42,944 bases of DNA from Amphimedon queenslandica (GCF_000090795.2 NW_003546599.1:63529-106472); one strand, 5' to 3'. Counted from the stretch's first letter, positions 11,001 to 22,137 are shown. Notes: generated by a model from the letters alone, not told the origin. Numbers and translations are program-made.

Positions 11001-14000
11001 AGTCCTCAGGTATTACATTACTAATACACACACACACACCTCCAGAGGGGCTGCAGGTCATGTACATGTACTCACTTTAGCAATGTCAGGTTCAGTTGAT
11101 ATGTAGTTACAGAATCTTGCCATGGCCTTCACTCCGTCCAGCATACCCTCGTCCATATTCAAGTCAAGGACCTGGGCACCCATCTCAACCTGTTGCTTAG
11201 CAACGGCGAGTGCCTCCTATACATGTACATGTACATCATGTGACTATCATGTGACTGGGAGGTTGGGGGTACCTCAAATTTTCCGGCAATTATCAAACGA
11301 GCGAAACGTCTTGACCCAGCAACATTGCACCTTTCACCAATGTTAACGAAGTTAGTAGTGGAATTGATTTTAACCCCTTCCAACCCTAGAAACAAATGGA
11401 AAATATATGACAGCTACACAAAATCTCTTTTCAAGCTTTCATAATCTGGTACCAGTCTCAGTCTCACCTGACAGTATGAGTGCGTCATGATAAAGATTAG
11501 TGGGCGGTTCCCTTGGTTTTAACCCTTTCACTGCTTCGGCAATAGCTCTAGAGAAAGAGAACGAAATTATTAATTTTTTATATTAATTAATTGGTTACTT
11601 AATAAAAAGAGGTGTGGTCCCACAGCAACCACCGACAATGTTGACAAGACCATCAACTGCAAAAGACTACATCAAATAAATAAATAAATAAATAAATAAA
11701 ATAAAATAAAATAATACTTTCAAATGACTGGCCATAACTTCAGGAGTTTCATCATATCCACCCAAAGCATTGGGCAAACCTGCAGAGGAGAACATGTACA
11801 GTATACACACTTACACACTTACACAGTAATTAATGAGATAATTAATTAAGTAATTAATGAAGAATATCTCAATTACCCTGTACTACAGTACAGGGACAGT
11901 TAGTACATGTACATGTACATCCTTCATTACCAGCATTAGGGTAACATACCAGCATTAGGGTAACATACCAGCATTAGGGTAACATACCAGCATTAGGGTA
12001 ACATACCAGCATTAGGGTAACATATCAGCATTAGGGTAACATATCAGCATTAGGGTAACATACCAGCATTAGGGTAACATACCAGCATTAGGATAACATA
12101 CCAGCGTTAGGGTAACATACCAGCATTAGGGTAACATACCAGCATTAGGGTAACATACCAGCGTTAGGATAACATACCAGCATTAGGGTAACATACCAGC
12201 ATTAGGGTAACATACCAGCATTAGGGTAACATACCAGCATTAGGGTAACATACCAGCATTAGGGTAACATACCAGCATTAGGATAACATACCAGCATTAG
12301 GATAACATACCAGCGTTAGGATAACATACCAGCATTGGGGTAACATACCAGCATTAGGATAACATACCAGCATTAGGATAACATACCAGCATTAGGGTAA
12401 CAGAGTACAAAAGCTTCAGTTGATCTACTGACAGTTTGAATGAACGGACGCATCTCAGTAGCACCTAAAGCACAGTTAAGACCAATACTGGGGGAGAGAA
12501 AGAAAGATTTATGTGAAATTAAAATAATAAACTCAGTTTCTCTACCAAAGTGGTTTGGAGTGTGTCACACTGAACAGAAAGGCCTCAGACGTCTGACCAG
12601 ACAGTGTTCTTCCACTTTTATCAACTATAGTACCTGACACCTATAGGTAACCATGACAACAGGTAACCACGGCAACAGAGGAACTCACAAAGACTGGTAT
12701 TGGTTTGTACTTTGATTCAAAGAGAGTCTCAACGGCATAAAGGGCTGCCTTAGAGTTTGCTGTATCAAATATGGTCTCCACCATAAGGACATCAACCCCA
12801 CCATCAAGGAGACCCTGGGCCTGCTCTGAATATGAATCAACCAGTTCATCAAAAGCTGTTAGGAGAGGAAGAGAAGAGAATCATAATAGTAACTATGATT
12901 AATATAATCATGTACATGTACATCAACATTATTAAAATTAATAATGATTTTTGCAATCAGTCATTTATAATGTATAAGGTCTACATGTATTTATAATTAA
13001 TCCTTCTTCCAAATCTTCTTTGAAGTCTTAAAACTTTATAGCCAATAAGAATAAACCATGCACATGTACAATACAATATAGTATACTGATACAGTATCCA
13101 TTCATCCATTCACTTACTAATATTCCTAAAATCAGGTCTCTCCACTGAGGGTGATACTGATAATGTTCTGTTGGTTGGACCCAGTGCTCCAACAACATAC
13201 TTGGGTAGACCTAAAGTGGGTGTGGTCACAGTAACCATGATAACCAATACAAACCTGTTGCTTTACTGACGTCAGCAGCTGCTTGCCTGGCAATTTCAGC
13301 AGCTGATTTATTAATACAATAAACCTAAACAATAAAAAATGATGCAAAAATTAAAGACATAATAATAATTTTACTTACCAAATGCTCCAGTCCATAATCT
13401 GATTGTGAAATTGATGTTCCATTGAATGTGTTTGTCTCAGAAAAATCAGCACCTGCTTCAAAATATTGCTGAAGAGAGAAAGAAGGTTAAAGGCCAAGTT
13501 ACATGTACACATGAATATACTTCCTTCTCCCTCTCTCTCTCCTTGTCCTTTGCCTCAATTACTCCCTCCCCCTCTCTCCCTCACTTTATGTATATTATAA
13601 ATGATGTCAGGTTGTGTTAGGCAGAGGAGGTCATTGTCTCCTCTTAACGGCTTGGGATGATCCTTAAACTCTTCACCTAAAATAAACCAAAGAAACATAC
13701 AATAATATCATCAAGAGTCTACAATTGTTATTAATAATAATAAATCATAGACACAGCTCAGTTCTTATCCTTCCCCTCACCTCTGAACTGTTCTTCAGTG
13801 AGGTTGTGTCCTTGTATCATGGTACCCATTGCTCCATCTAGTACCATTATCCTCTTACACATCTCATTAGCTAGTGTCTCACCCAAACCTACCAACAGAA
13901 ACAAGAACAATAATTAGTCCACTCCCATTTTTTCATTCCTCGCCCACATACTTTACATCTTATTAAGTATTTACTCATTAAATATCTAATAAGTAATTTT

Positions 14001-14191
14001 GTGATAATTAATAATATCATCTTCACCCTCCACCCACACAATTGAAGGGAAAACACTGATAATACCCCAGTCCAATGGGTGTGGCAGTACTAATAAACTC
14101 AGCTGCATCATTTGAAATGCTCCCAGTCCTCCTTACCAGGTGTTATCTTGGGGTATGTTGGTCTAAAGTGAAGAGGAACTTCAGTAGGCAT
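7149..14191 (-). CDS. MTR: Cobalamin-dependent methionine synthase, 3' end shortened
   Basis: The enzyme remethylates homocysteine using methyltetrahydrofolate and cobalamin in the cytosol. Minus-strand exons, 5' to 3': 14191-14137, 13888-13781, 13676-13585, 13468-13379, 13324-13255, 13210-13118, 12855-12689, 12640-12546, 12487-12387, 11779-11718, 11666-11599, 11547-11468, 11385-11273, 11216-11076, 10863-10678, 10518-10339, 10238-10122, 9869-9729, 9672-9583, 9516-9418, 8572-8519, 8457-8341, 8292-8192, 8111-8044, 7972-7852, 7755-7670, 7603-7448 (or -7452), 7304-7149. Homocysteine domain: [17 protein letters not shown] and VGGCCG (zinc Cys). Pterin domain: [39 protein letters not shown]. Cobalamin domain: [10 protein letters not shown] (His ligand). 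Activation domain start: [18 protein letters not shown]. The usual stretch of about 60 residues between the cobalamin and activation domains (DAS-SV helix onward) is missing, the last exon is frame-disturbed, and about 170 C-terminal residues are absent. Predicted length is about 1000 aa against roughly 1265 in vertebrates. Confidence 0.92.
7317..7389. repeat. 12-bp tandem repeat in the last MTR intron
   Basis: About six copies of AAAACATAYAGT lie just upstream (minus sense) of the last recognisable MTR exon. The minus-strand reading MFYCMFYC.. is only the translation of this repeat. Confidence 0.8.
7981..8016. repeat. (TAAA)n microsatellite in an MTR intron
   Basis: Run of AAATAAATAAAT in the intron between exons 8111-8044 and 7972-7852. 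Similar short runs lie at 8478-8508 (TAA)n and 11673-11714 (AAAT)n in other MTR introns. Confidence 0.85.
8590..9360. repeat. 177-bp satellite-like tandem array in an MTR intron
   Basis: Four clear units plus a decayed end unit. The phrase AAACTTGCTACACAGCATAA starts at about 8641, 8818, 8996 and 9173, a period of 177-178 bp. Each unit holds TTTCGGAGCCATTTTTTGG and CCATGGGCTATAGCCTTGGG. Units are nearly identical, so the array is young. It occupies almost all of the intron between MTR exons 9516-9418 and 8572-8519, the gene's longest intron. A diverged three-unit block lies at 6310-6800, and a diverged inverted relative seems present around 28240-28370. Confidence 0.9.
10911..11046. repeat. 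Fold-back (inverted repeat) in an MTR intron
   Basis: The left arm (GTGT run, TCTGGAGGTG, then AGTAATGTAATACCTGA ending near 10955) is inverted on the right as TCAGGTATTACATTACT at 11006-11022, then an ACAC run and CACCTCCAGA to 11046. The loop contains a second perfect stem, GATATCTGC (10964-10972) with GCAGATATC (10990-10998). It lies in the intron between exons 11216-11076 and 10863-10678. Confidence 0.85.
11876..11895. repeat. 20-bp palindrome CCCTGTACTACAGTACAGGG
   Basis: Inverted repeat, perfect except for the central two bases. The same word with a fully palindromic TA centre occurs at 6495-6514. This copy lies in the MTR intron that carries the minisatellite. Confidence 0.7.
11930..12401. 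repeat. 25-copy 19-bp minisatellite that repeats the MTR exon end and splice donor
   Basis: On the plus strand the unit is CCAGCATTAGGGTAACATA with a few point variants (TATCAGC, GCGTT, GGATAA). The CAG of successive units runs from 11931 to 12387 in steps of exactly 19 (25 units). On the coding (minus) strand each unit reads TACCCTAATGCTG followed by GTATGT, which is the last 13 bases of MTR exon 12487-12387 plus its donor site. The exon-proximal unit is real coding sequence (res YPNAG); the other 24 lie in the intron. Confidence 0.95.
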
Positions 14192-14590
14192 CTTGACAAA
14201 TCACAACAACAGTTTGGCACGAAGACAGCACGTGTCTGGTATGTCACGTTACCCTAACAGGTTAGACCAGTTTTGCCCTCTCTAAGCCACGCCTACACTA
14301 CCACGCCTATAAACAATGGTGACTAACAAGGTGAATTGAAGATTCAGACAAGGCTAACTTTAAAGGTAAATGAAAGTTTTCGTGTCTTTTTCACTAGCTT
14401 ATGGAATATCTTCTTAAAGTTAAATTCAAATAACAAAACATCCTGTCATCTTCCAAGGGTATCACGTGAGCTATTGCATTCCAGGCTTCCAGCCCCACCC
14501 ACCACAGTCTGTGCTGCACTGAGTCTATGAAAGGTTTTCTGCTGGGATTTCTGGCCTCAAGAGGAAGCTAGTGTCCATTTTGTTTTAACT
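14192..14590. promoter_or_regulatory. Shared head-to-head promoter region of MTR and copy B
   Basis: 399 bp separate the MTR ATG (14191, minus) from the copy B ATG (14591, plus), so both promoters must lie here or overlap the first exons. No TATA box stands out. No convincing reading frame is seen; the stretch 14336-14530 has no family signature. Confidence 0.55.
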
Positions 14591-17500
14591 ATGGCCACTA
14601 GTCAAACTTGTTCAAGCTTAGGTATGTACGTTTGATAAATGTGAAATCAGCTATACTTTTCGTAGATATTAGTGAATTGGGTTTTGTTCTTGAGTTATTG
14701 GAGAAATGTTGCTTCTCAGAAACTAAATGGTATAAGCTGGGGCTAAGACTAGGACTAAGGAAGAATACACTGGACCTTATTGAAAAGAATCATCCTCATG
14801 ATGTATCTCGTTGTATGACAGAGTGCCTCTCCCAATGGTTAGGTAGAGCTGATAATGTTGACAGTAGAGGAGGAGCCAACTTGGACTCACTGTCAGATGC
14901 TCTAGGATCTATGAATGAAACTGCTGTAGCTGAGAAATTAAGTGAGTCAACCATAACTGTATGTAACTATAATCATTGTATTTTCTATCATAGAACATCA
15001 GGTTCTTATTGATATTTTTAATAATTGCCAAAATGTCCTGTCTCAGTCTCTTTGTGATCCTTTTGCTACATCTCAGTTACTTTATGGTGAACGTATGTTA
15101 AGACAAGAAGCAGTTAGTAGAGTGGTGTCAGCTAGTCCCTCTATTCCTAATCAACGTGAGGCTCTATTAACTGCTGTCAAAGAAGCTGTTCAAACTGATC
15201 CCAACAGTTTACATACATTTGCTAATGTATTGTGTACAATCAGTACTAATGTATCACTGGGACAAACTATACTGGATGATATTAGTGAGTTTAATAATAA
15301 TAATAATAATGGTGTCGTTACATTGTTAATTAAAACTATACTGGTTTTTATGTGTTTAGGTAAGTATTTCCCTACTCCTAAAGTGGGTATGGTTCGTAAA
15401 GGCCCATCTGTTATAGTTTCACAAGGTTAGGCACAATAATTAATGGTTTATTAATTTTATTAATTACTCAAACACTATGGTTGTAGTTGGAGTGCCTGTT
15501 CCCAAAAATTTGCTGGAGGATTTTAGTTCCATAAGAGTGTCCTACGCAAGGATGTTTTTTAATGTTTGCAACATTTTGGAAAATAAATTAAAAGTTGCTG
15601 GCATAAAGAAGTACCTTTCTTACTATACATGTAGTGCATCTCTCCGAAAGAAACTAGATCAATGTTCTGATATTTCTGGCATCCTGTATCTTGTTAAAGA
15701 TGAGTGTTCACTGACTAATATTGTACTTCTCTGTAGTATAGTGGAGGAAATGGAGATCACTGAGGCTGAGGAACACATTGAGAAATATAAAACTCAATTG
15801 AAGGAATTCTGCAAGTCACTCTCCATTAGTCTTTGTTTGGAGGAAAGGTTTTCTTCAATTCCTCATCTTCAATGTCAGACACTTACTCTTTTATTTGATT
15901 GGGAGCCTGAGGAACATTTACTCAAAGATATCTTAGAGCTTCTTGCAAAAGTATCCGGTAAACTACTGAGGATTGAGTATATAGAACGATCTCATTCAAT
16001 ATGTGTCACTTGCTCCTTTCCTTTCTCTGATGTTGGGTTTACTGTATTGAGGATGATAGAGAATATTCATATACTAATGGGACAAGGATTAAAGAAACTG
16101 ACTATTGGTAACTTAACATTATGGAGGAGACAAGATGTTAGAGAAAAGGTACATAATATGAATAACTGAATATTGTTTAATGAATATTGTATTGTATAGG
16201 AACTAAAAGAAAAGGATCAAGACTTACTACAACACACTGAGGTCAGGGACAAAGATATTTTGAATTTTATATGTACCGGCATTTTATCACTTTTATTTTT
16301 TTTTCACAGGTTATTTCTTATATTATACTTGAAGAAACTGAATATAAACTAAGAAATGCTATCAGTAGCAAAGAGAAGGTATGTCATACTACCAGACTGT
16401 GCAATTACTGCAATGTAATGTTGTATGTATAGGAAAGTATTCAATTGAAACAAGAGATTAAAATACTGATATTACCTGAGGTTAGCGTAATGTACTGCTG
16501 TAACTGTAGTCGGTAAATTTAGTGGAGATCAATTTTTGTGAATTTATTTTGTTTGAGAATTAGATTTTGTGGTTTGATAGTTAATGTAATGGGTTCGTGC
16601 ATGAGTAAGTTTTAATCTGATATTTTGTGTAAATGTAATTAAGGAGAGTCATTGTCTGTTTAAAGGTACATGTATATCTTAATGGTTTGTATTTATTAAA
16701 ACAGGAAGAACCACTTTATGAAGAGTTGACTGTATTGAGGTCTCAGTTTAATGAGATAAAAGAAGAAAACAAAGAATTGTCTGACAAAATATTAAAAATG
16801 AAGATTGAGTATTTGAGATCACTTACTAGTAATACTGATTCAGGTTAGAGTAGTTTTTATTAATTATACTAATAATTATATAATTAATTAATTATAAAGC
16901 TGCCTGCAGAATGAGAAGAGGAATGACTTTTGAAATTGATGATTGCAAATTTCATCTTAAAGCAATGACAAGACCAGACTATCAGCCATTAGTAGATAAT
17001 AAAAGAATAATAGAGAAATTACAAGAAAGAATAACATTAATGAATATGGAACTAATTACTGAAAGAGAACACAAGGAGAAGATTATAAAAGATATTAAAG
17101 GTTTTATTGATGATGTGTGTCATCATTTGATTGTTGATATATTTGAATAGATCATTTGAAAGAAAAAGAGACCGAGACTCAAGAGATGGTCATGAAAGAT
17201 GATCATAAAGATCAGAAGGATCTTAATCCAAGGGATTTATGCATTGTAAGAAAGACTGAGACAGTGAATAATCTCTAAACTAGTTTTTATAGTTTCAGTT
17301 ATTTTGTGTACATCCTGTCATTGGTGATGAAGTAGTGAAGTTCTTTAAAGTGCATAAAGATGAATTACTACCCAGTGTACTAGATAAAGCTTATGAGGTT
17401 TATTATCTTTAGTTGATTTGCTTGTGTATTTTTAAACTTCTCTTCATTTCTTTATCAGTTAATGGAATTAGCTCCTCATATTCCTATTGAGAGATGTCGT

Positions 17501-20500
17501 TTAGTTAAATATAATCCAGGTTTTGCAGCATTACATGAGTCCTTTGATCTTGATGAGGTAGTTAAATGTATTAAACTAATCTTACTATGTAGTTGTAAGT
17601 AGTTATTATTAATGGTTAGTTTATGTTATTATTGATGTATCTAAATATAGAACCTTTTAATGTTTTTAGTTCTGTACTGCATAGACAATAGTTAGTTGAT
17701 TAGTACTTATTTACTTCCTTGTAAAACACTAAAGTCTAATTGTTATCAAGAGCAAACGCGTGCTATTGATTCTTACTAAGTCCCAAAGTTATAACATTAA
17801 ATTTTATTTATTTTATTATTTTAATTAATTTAGTATGGAGATCAAACTATTGGACATCTTGCTGGCGGGACTGGAGTTCATATTTCATTTGGGTTATTAT
17901 TAGAAATTCGTAAAGAAAATGGAACTTTTAAGAAATACAATGCTGGAGGTGGGTGTGGTTTGTTACCATGGCAATTCCTACATATACATATGTTTGATGG
18001 TGTAGGTATTTATTTAAAGGTATCAGTGGTTGATCTGTCAACTGGTGAAGTAGAACCAGCTGTACCAGTGAGAGGAGAAAGAGGTTGGACTGTTGGAGCA
18101 TTAAAACAGCATATAGGAGAAGTAAGGGGAAGGATATGTATTGTGATTTATATTGTTCTCATTCACTTGATTTGGTCTATGTCTTTCCTTAAGCCTGGTT
18201 TAATGAGACACCTACGGTGCTTGGACTCGCACAGTTGCTTTTGAATTTATGCACTATAAGAAACAATGAATCATGGGTTTCATCTCTATTATGCAGCATG
18301 ATAGAGATAATGACCATGATTCCGCATTGCCGCTTTCAATTAATATATAGTGTATGTTTTGCACTGACTCAAGTCAAAAGAGCTTTAAAAACTGACACCT
18401 AGACTATGATGGCACAGATACTGTTGTCTTGATAGATTTTATTTGCCTAAGAGATCATACATAAGACAGCAAACAACAAGCGTAACAGTGTAAAAATAAT
18501 TCCTATAATTGATTTCACCACCTTGCATGCATAGCTAGGCACTCATTAAGACTTATAGAGGTTCTCTCTACCTGCAACTGCTTCTAGAGAAGTTGTTAGA
18601 CAGTATCTCTATGTTCTCTGGCTGTTAGAAAGCTCTTAACTTTGTCCCGTGTGTAAGCCGCCATTTTGTCTTGCCGTGGCCACACCCACTTACGTAAAGG
18701 AGCGTGGGCGGGTGGTTGCTAAGGCTTGTTATTTCTCCAATACAACATGTATAGAAGAAATGTAAGTGTGGACATACAAATATAATATATAGATAGCGCG
18801 ACGGTGAAATCAATTATAGGAACGACCTGGGGGCTTCGCCCCCAGGTCGTTAAAAAAATTATGTATTAAGAAATCCAAGCAGCAATGCAAGCATGTAAAA
18901 TTGCCAATTATTTATAGAGGCGTGGTTTCTGTGCCAATAAAATGGCCTTAGTATGACATGTGACTGAAGAAGCTTAAGTTTTTTTCTTCTTACGAGTGGC
19001 TTATGACAAGTAATGCGGCACAATACTGCTACCAAAATACTTTTGAAAGAGTTGAGAGAGTCTAGTACTGCTAGCCTGCCATACTGTATTTCCGCATCAA
19101 CCCTTCCCAAAGTAGTCTCGTGGAGCCAGGCTCCGCGAGACTATCCCAAAGTCGGACGGCCAGGATGAAGTTTGGAGCATAAGTTGCTACCAAGTAAGAA
19201 TTAAGAAATTCTACACATATTAATGAATTAGAAGGTAGTTTTCTACTGGAAAATGGTTGTCTATCTCAAGAGTGTCAGTATATTTTTTAAATTTTTCTCC
19301 CTTACTTTGCAAGCTTCTTCTCCCTAGCGCTGCTCCTTAAACATTTTTAGCTGATAAATGAAGGCTTGGACTAGCTATGGAGACAGATCTATGAGTCTAG
19401 AGGACTTAATTTTTTAATTAAAAAAGTTTTTTTAAAATCTCATTAAGATTGCAGGACAACCCAAGTACTTAATACTCGCCTACATGGCGAGTCCAATTAC
19501 AATAACTGTCATTTTTAAATTTAAATTCAGTGATTTGACCTTTTGACACATGCTTAGAACTGACTAAATTCTACTCCAGCATCAAAGACTAGTATAATAT
19601 TGTAAACCCCCCTTTATAGGTATTTAACATCAATTTATCATGTATGAGATTAGTAAGGAACGAGTACAGTCATAAATTTGATGAGCTCAGAAATGAAGAA
19701 AGATTGATGTTCTTTGGATTAGACAAAGTTAGTTTAAATATACAGCTCAGACTATTATACACTTTATATTGACAACCCGGTTACAATTTGTGATTTTTGT
19801 ATACACATTTATTGCTGAAGAAGTGAGCATGCACATTAATAATTGGTTGTTTCAATATTGACAATTTTGCTTGCAAATTGCCCAAATTAAAGCACTACAT
19901 GGATAACAGAATTAATGTATTTCTACCAATATTCATTGTGGTAGCTATATAGACCCCCCTAGGCACTAAGACTATTTTCAATAAATCATTTATGGTAACC
20001 ACCCACGATATAAATTACTGACAGCAAGAAGCTCTCCACATCAAAGGCAGATCAAAGCCAAAGGTGCTGAAATGAAGCATAGCAAGAGTTACCTGGTCTA
20101 TATGATATAGCCTGGCCTCCATACTTTCCATAAATGCTGGTTGTAAGCCTGTAGTACCTTGTAGCGTTCACAAAAATGGCCAGGCGGTGTCACCACCTTT
20201 GATTTTCTTTTGATTTTGAAGCCTTTGTGTTATCAGTGATTCACATCGTGGGTGGATATTGTATAGGAAAAATTTATTCATTATGAATGAATATCATTAT
20301 TGTAATCATATTCATTGAAAATTGTCTTAGTGCCTAGGGGGTCTATACTGTATAGCGCAAAATTTTTGAGGGCTATAAATTTTGCGATTTTTTGAAGAAT
20401 TGCGAAAATTACTTCCGCAAAAATTAAAATAAATTCGCAAAAATTAAATACACAAAATAGATTTTTAGACAAATTCGCGAAATTTATAGCCCTCGAAAAT

Positions 20501-22137
20501 TTTGCACTATACGGTAGTCATAATATCTCACTATAATTTATTTGTATTTATCTTCCTTCCCTCTTATTGCATCAGTTCTATGTATCATCAGATCCTAAAG
20601 ATTATCAAAAAAAATTCAAAGATAGTTTGATGTACAGATATATTAAGTTTCACAACAACTCAATACTACTGAACATTACACTACCTCCTGGACCTGAAAC
20701 CATACCCACTACAACTAATATAAGAGAGGGTGAAATAATGATAATGATATCAATGAAGAATAAAGATAAAGGAAAAGAAAGAAGTAATGACAAATATCAT
20801 TAGCAATTATTAACATTATTATTACTCAATACAGAGATACAGGTACGAGTTAGTAAGAGTGTAACATTAGCTCAATTGAAGGAGGAGCTAGTTCCACTGA
20901 TTGGTGTACAACCTTCTGGTTTTAGAATGTATAGAATTGGTAGGTATGGAGAATATGAAATAAAGGAACTATATAAGGCATTAAATGATGCCTCGAAATT
21001 AGAGGTATGTTCATAAGTTATTTCTCATTTCCATTATATTTACAATAAATACTAATGCAGTATAGTCATTCTGTCATAGTCATAGATCATTTATATACAT
21101 TGTATAAGGTTGGGTGAAATGCTCAAAATGACAAATGGTCAGGGGGTCAAATGAACAATTACCTCTACCTCTTCCTTTCAAATGGAGAAGACCTTAGACT
21201 AGGAGACCTTCAAAGGTTTGTTTAAACTGAAGAAAGGACTTACCAAAGGAGAAGTGTCTAAAAAATACCAGTCGTGCTTGCCATCACAAATGTCATACTA
21301 CTGCACATTGATAAATTATCTAGGAACTTTTGTGGTTTCTTTTATCTTGCATTAAATCTGTTCTATTTTTGAAACAAGCTGAAGTTGCCTTATAAAAATG
21401 TTGGGTTAAAGTGTGCTATTAACTCTATACTTTGTCTTTGTTTATTTACTACTAGTTGAGAGTAAGACTGGGTAGAGCATTAGAAGAAGGAGAGAAAAGA
21501 GTTAAATTATATTTATTACAAGTTAACAATACAAAGGTAGTTAAGAATTACTATTATACTGTATATTATAGTTAACATTGTATTTTTAGTTTTGTAAGTT
21601 TATGATGGAGTCTATTGTTACTAAGGATACACCAGTGGGAGAATTTAAGAAACAAATTATTGAAGAAGCAAAAGTACAAGGAATTGACTGTGTCCTTGAA
21701 TTAGACAAGTAAGTACATCATGTGACTATCATGTGACTATCATGTGACAATCATGTGTAGAATGAGACTACGTTACAAGATTGGAGTGTCCCCTGGTGGA
21801 ATATATCTTGATCATGAGAGGATTATTAATGCTAGTATGGAAATGTATGTGGAACCATTGAAAGGTTGGTATATTTCAGTATATTTTAGTGTATGTGATT
21901 TGAATTTTATAATTTTCATTAGGACCAGAGAAGAAGAAGCATGATGGACAGAGACAGGTGTATGTTATAAGATGGCGTCCATCACAATGTTCAGTTGATC
22001 CAATAGAAGAAATTATACTGGATAATGATGATGATTTTATGAATGCTATTGGAATTCAGGTAATTGTTTGTAAAATACATGTAGAAATAAAAAGAATAAT
22101 ATACAGAATTTTTTTACAACCTTGGGGCTGTTCCTAA
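14591..22137 (+). CDS. Death-domain protein with USP47-type C-terminal region, copy B, 3'-truncated
   Basis: Exons: 14591-14621, 14666-14941, 14994-15284, 15360-15425, 15487-16148, 16200-16241, 16310-16378, 16433-16480, 16705-16843, 16900-17100, 17151-17245, 17299-17397, 17459-17557, 17834-17948, 18006-18121, 19620-19727, 20576-20783, 20835-21004, 21456-21536, 21590-21708, 21761-21864, 21923-22059 or read-through to TAA at 22135-22137. The start MATSQTCSSLD joins in frame to a death domain (ELGFVLELLEKCCFS.. to ..VAEKLS, about res 14-102). An unrecognised helical domain (exon 14994-15284), the domain shared with copy A (exon 15487-16148), coiled coil and the USP47-like tail follow. No USP Cys/His protease boxes occur. 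The four exons that end copy A (LSELSGVP.. to stop) are missing, so the last ubiquitin-like domain is cut. Intron similarity to copy A stops at about 22120, next to a MITE. Death domain plus USP47 tail suggests a signalling adaptor (inference). Confidence 0.85.
18500..18821. mobile_element. MITE, about 320 bp
   Basis: The left end TTCCTATAATTGATTTCACC (about 18500-18519) is inverted at 18801-18821 (GGTGAAATCAATTATAGGAA). There is no coding sequence. The target duplication is unclear. Confidence 0.65.
18821..18851. repeat. Perfect 14-bp-stem hairpin
   Basis: AACGACCTGGGGGC, loop TTC, then GCCCCCAGGTCGTT. This is a GC-rich stem in AT-rich intron DNA, abutting the right end of the preceding MITE and followed by an A run. 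Confidence 0.9.
19105..19151. mobile_element. 31-bp palindrome flanked by 8-bp direct repeats
   Basis: TAGTCTCG-T-GGAGC-CAG-GCTCC-G-CGAGACTA (19113-19143), with TCCCAAAG immediately on both sides (19105-19112 and 19144-19151). This is what two terminal inverted repeats with no interior, plus an 8-bp target duplication, would look like (hAT-like). Confidence 0.65.
19947..20347. mobile_element. MITE with about 37-bp terminal inverted repeats
   Basis: The left end TATAGACCCCCCTAGGCACT and onward is inverted at the right end (..AGTGCCTAGGGGGTCTATA, about 20311-20347), with CTAAGAC then TTTTCAAT in both arms. A second inverted pair, CCACCCACGAT (about 20000) and ATCGTGGGTGG (about 20250), lies inside, suggesting a nested insertion or subterminal repeats. 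It is in a copy B intron. Confidence 0.8.
20346..20516. mobile_element. MITE with about 49-bp terminal inverted repeats
   Basis: The left arm TACTGTATAGCGCAAAATTT.., with GGGCTATAAATTT inside, is inverted at the right arm ending GCACTATACGGTA. The element is about 171 bp, has a TA terminus shared with the preceding MITE and is nearly all stem. It lies in the same copy B intron. Confidence 0.85.

Larger units (their letters stand above)
18122..19619. other. Long intron of copy B rich in inverted repeats
   Basis: 1.5-kb intron where copy A has only 63 bp (2280-2342). It holds a MITE (18500-18821), a perfect 31-nt hairpin (18821-18851) and a 31-bp palindrome with 8-bp flanking repeats (19105-19151). 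No coding sequence was recognised. Confidence 0.7.

Noticed and set aside
11930..12401. Possible CRISPR array
   Set aside because: Units are contiguous 19-bp copies with no spacers, in a eukaryotic intron; it is a minisatellite.
11930..12401. Possible telomeric repeat (the TTAGGG word occurs in each unit)
   Set aside because: TTAGGG appears only once per 19-bp unit and not as a pure hexamer array; the origin from the exon end is exact.
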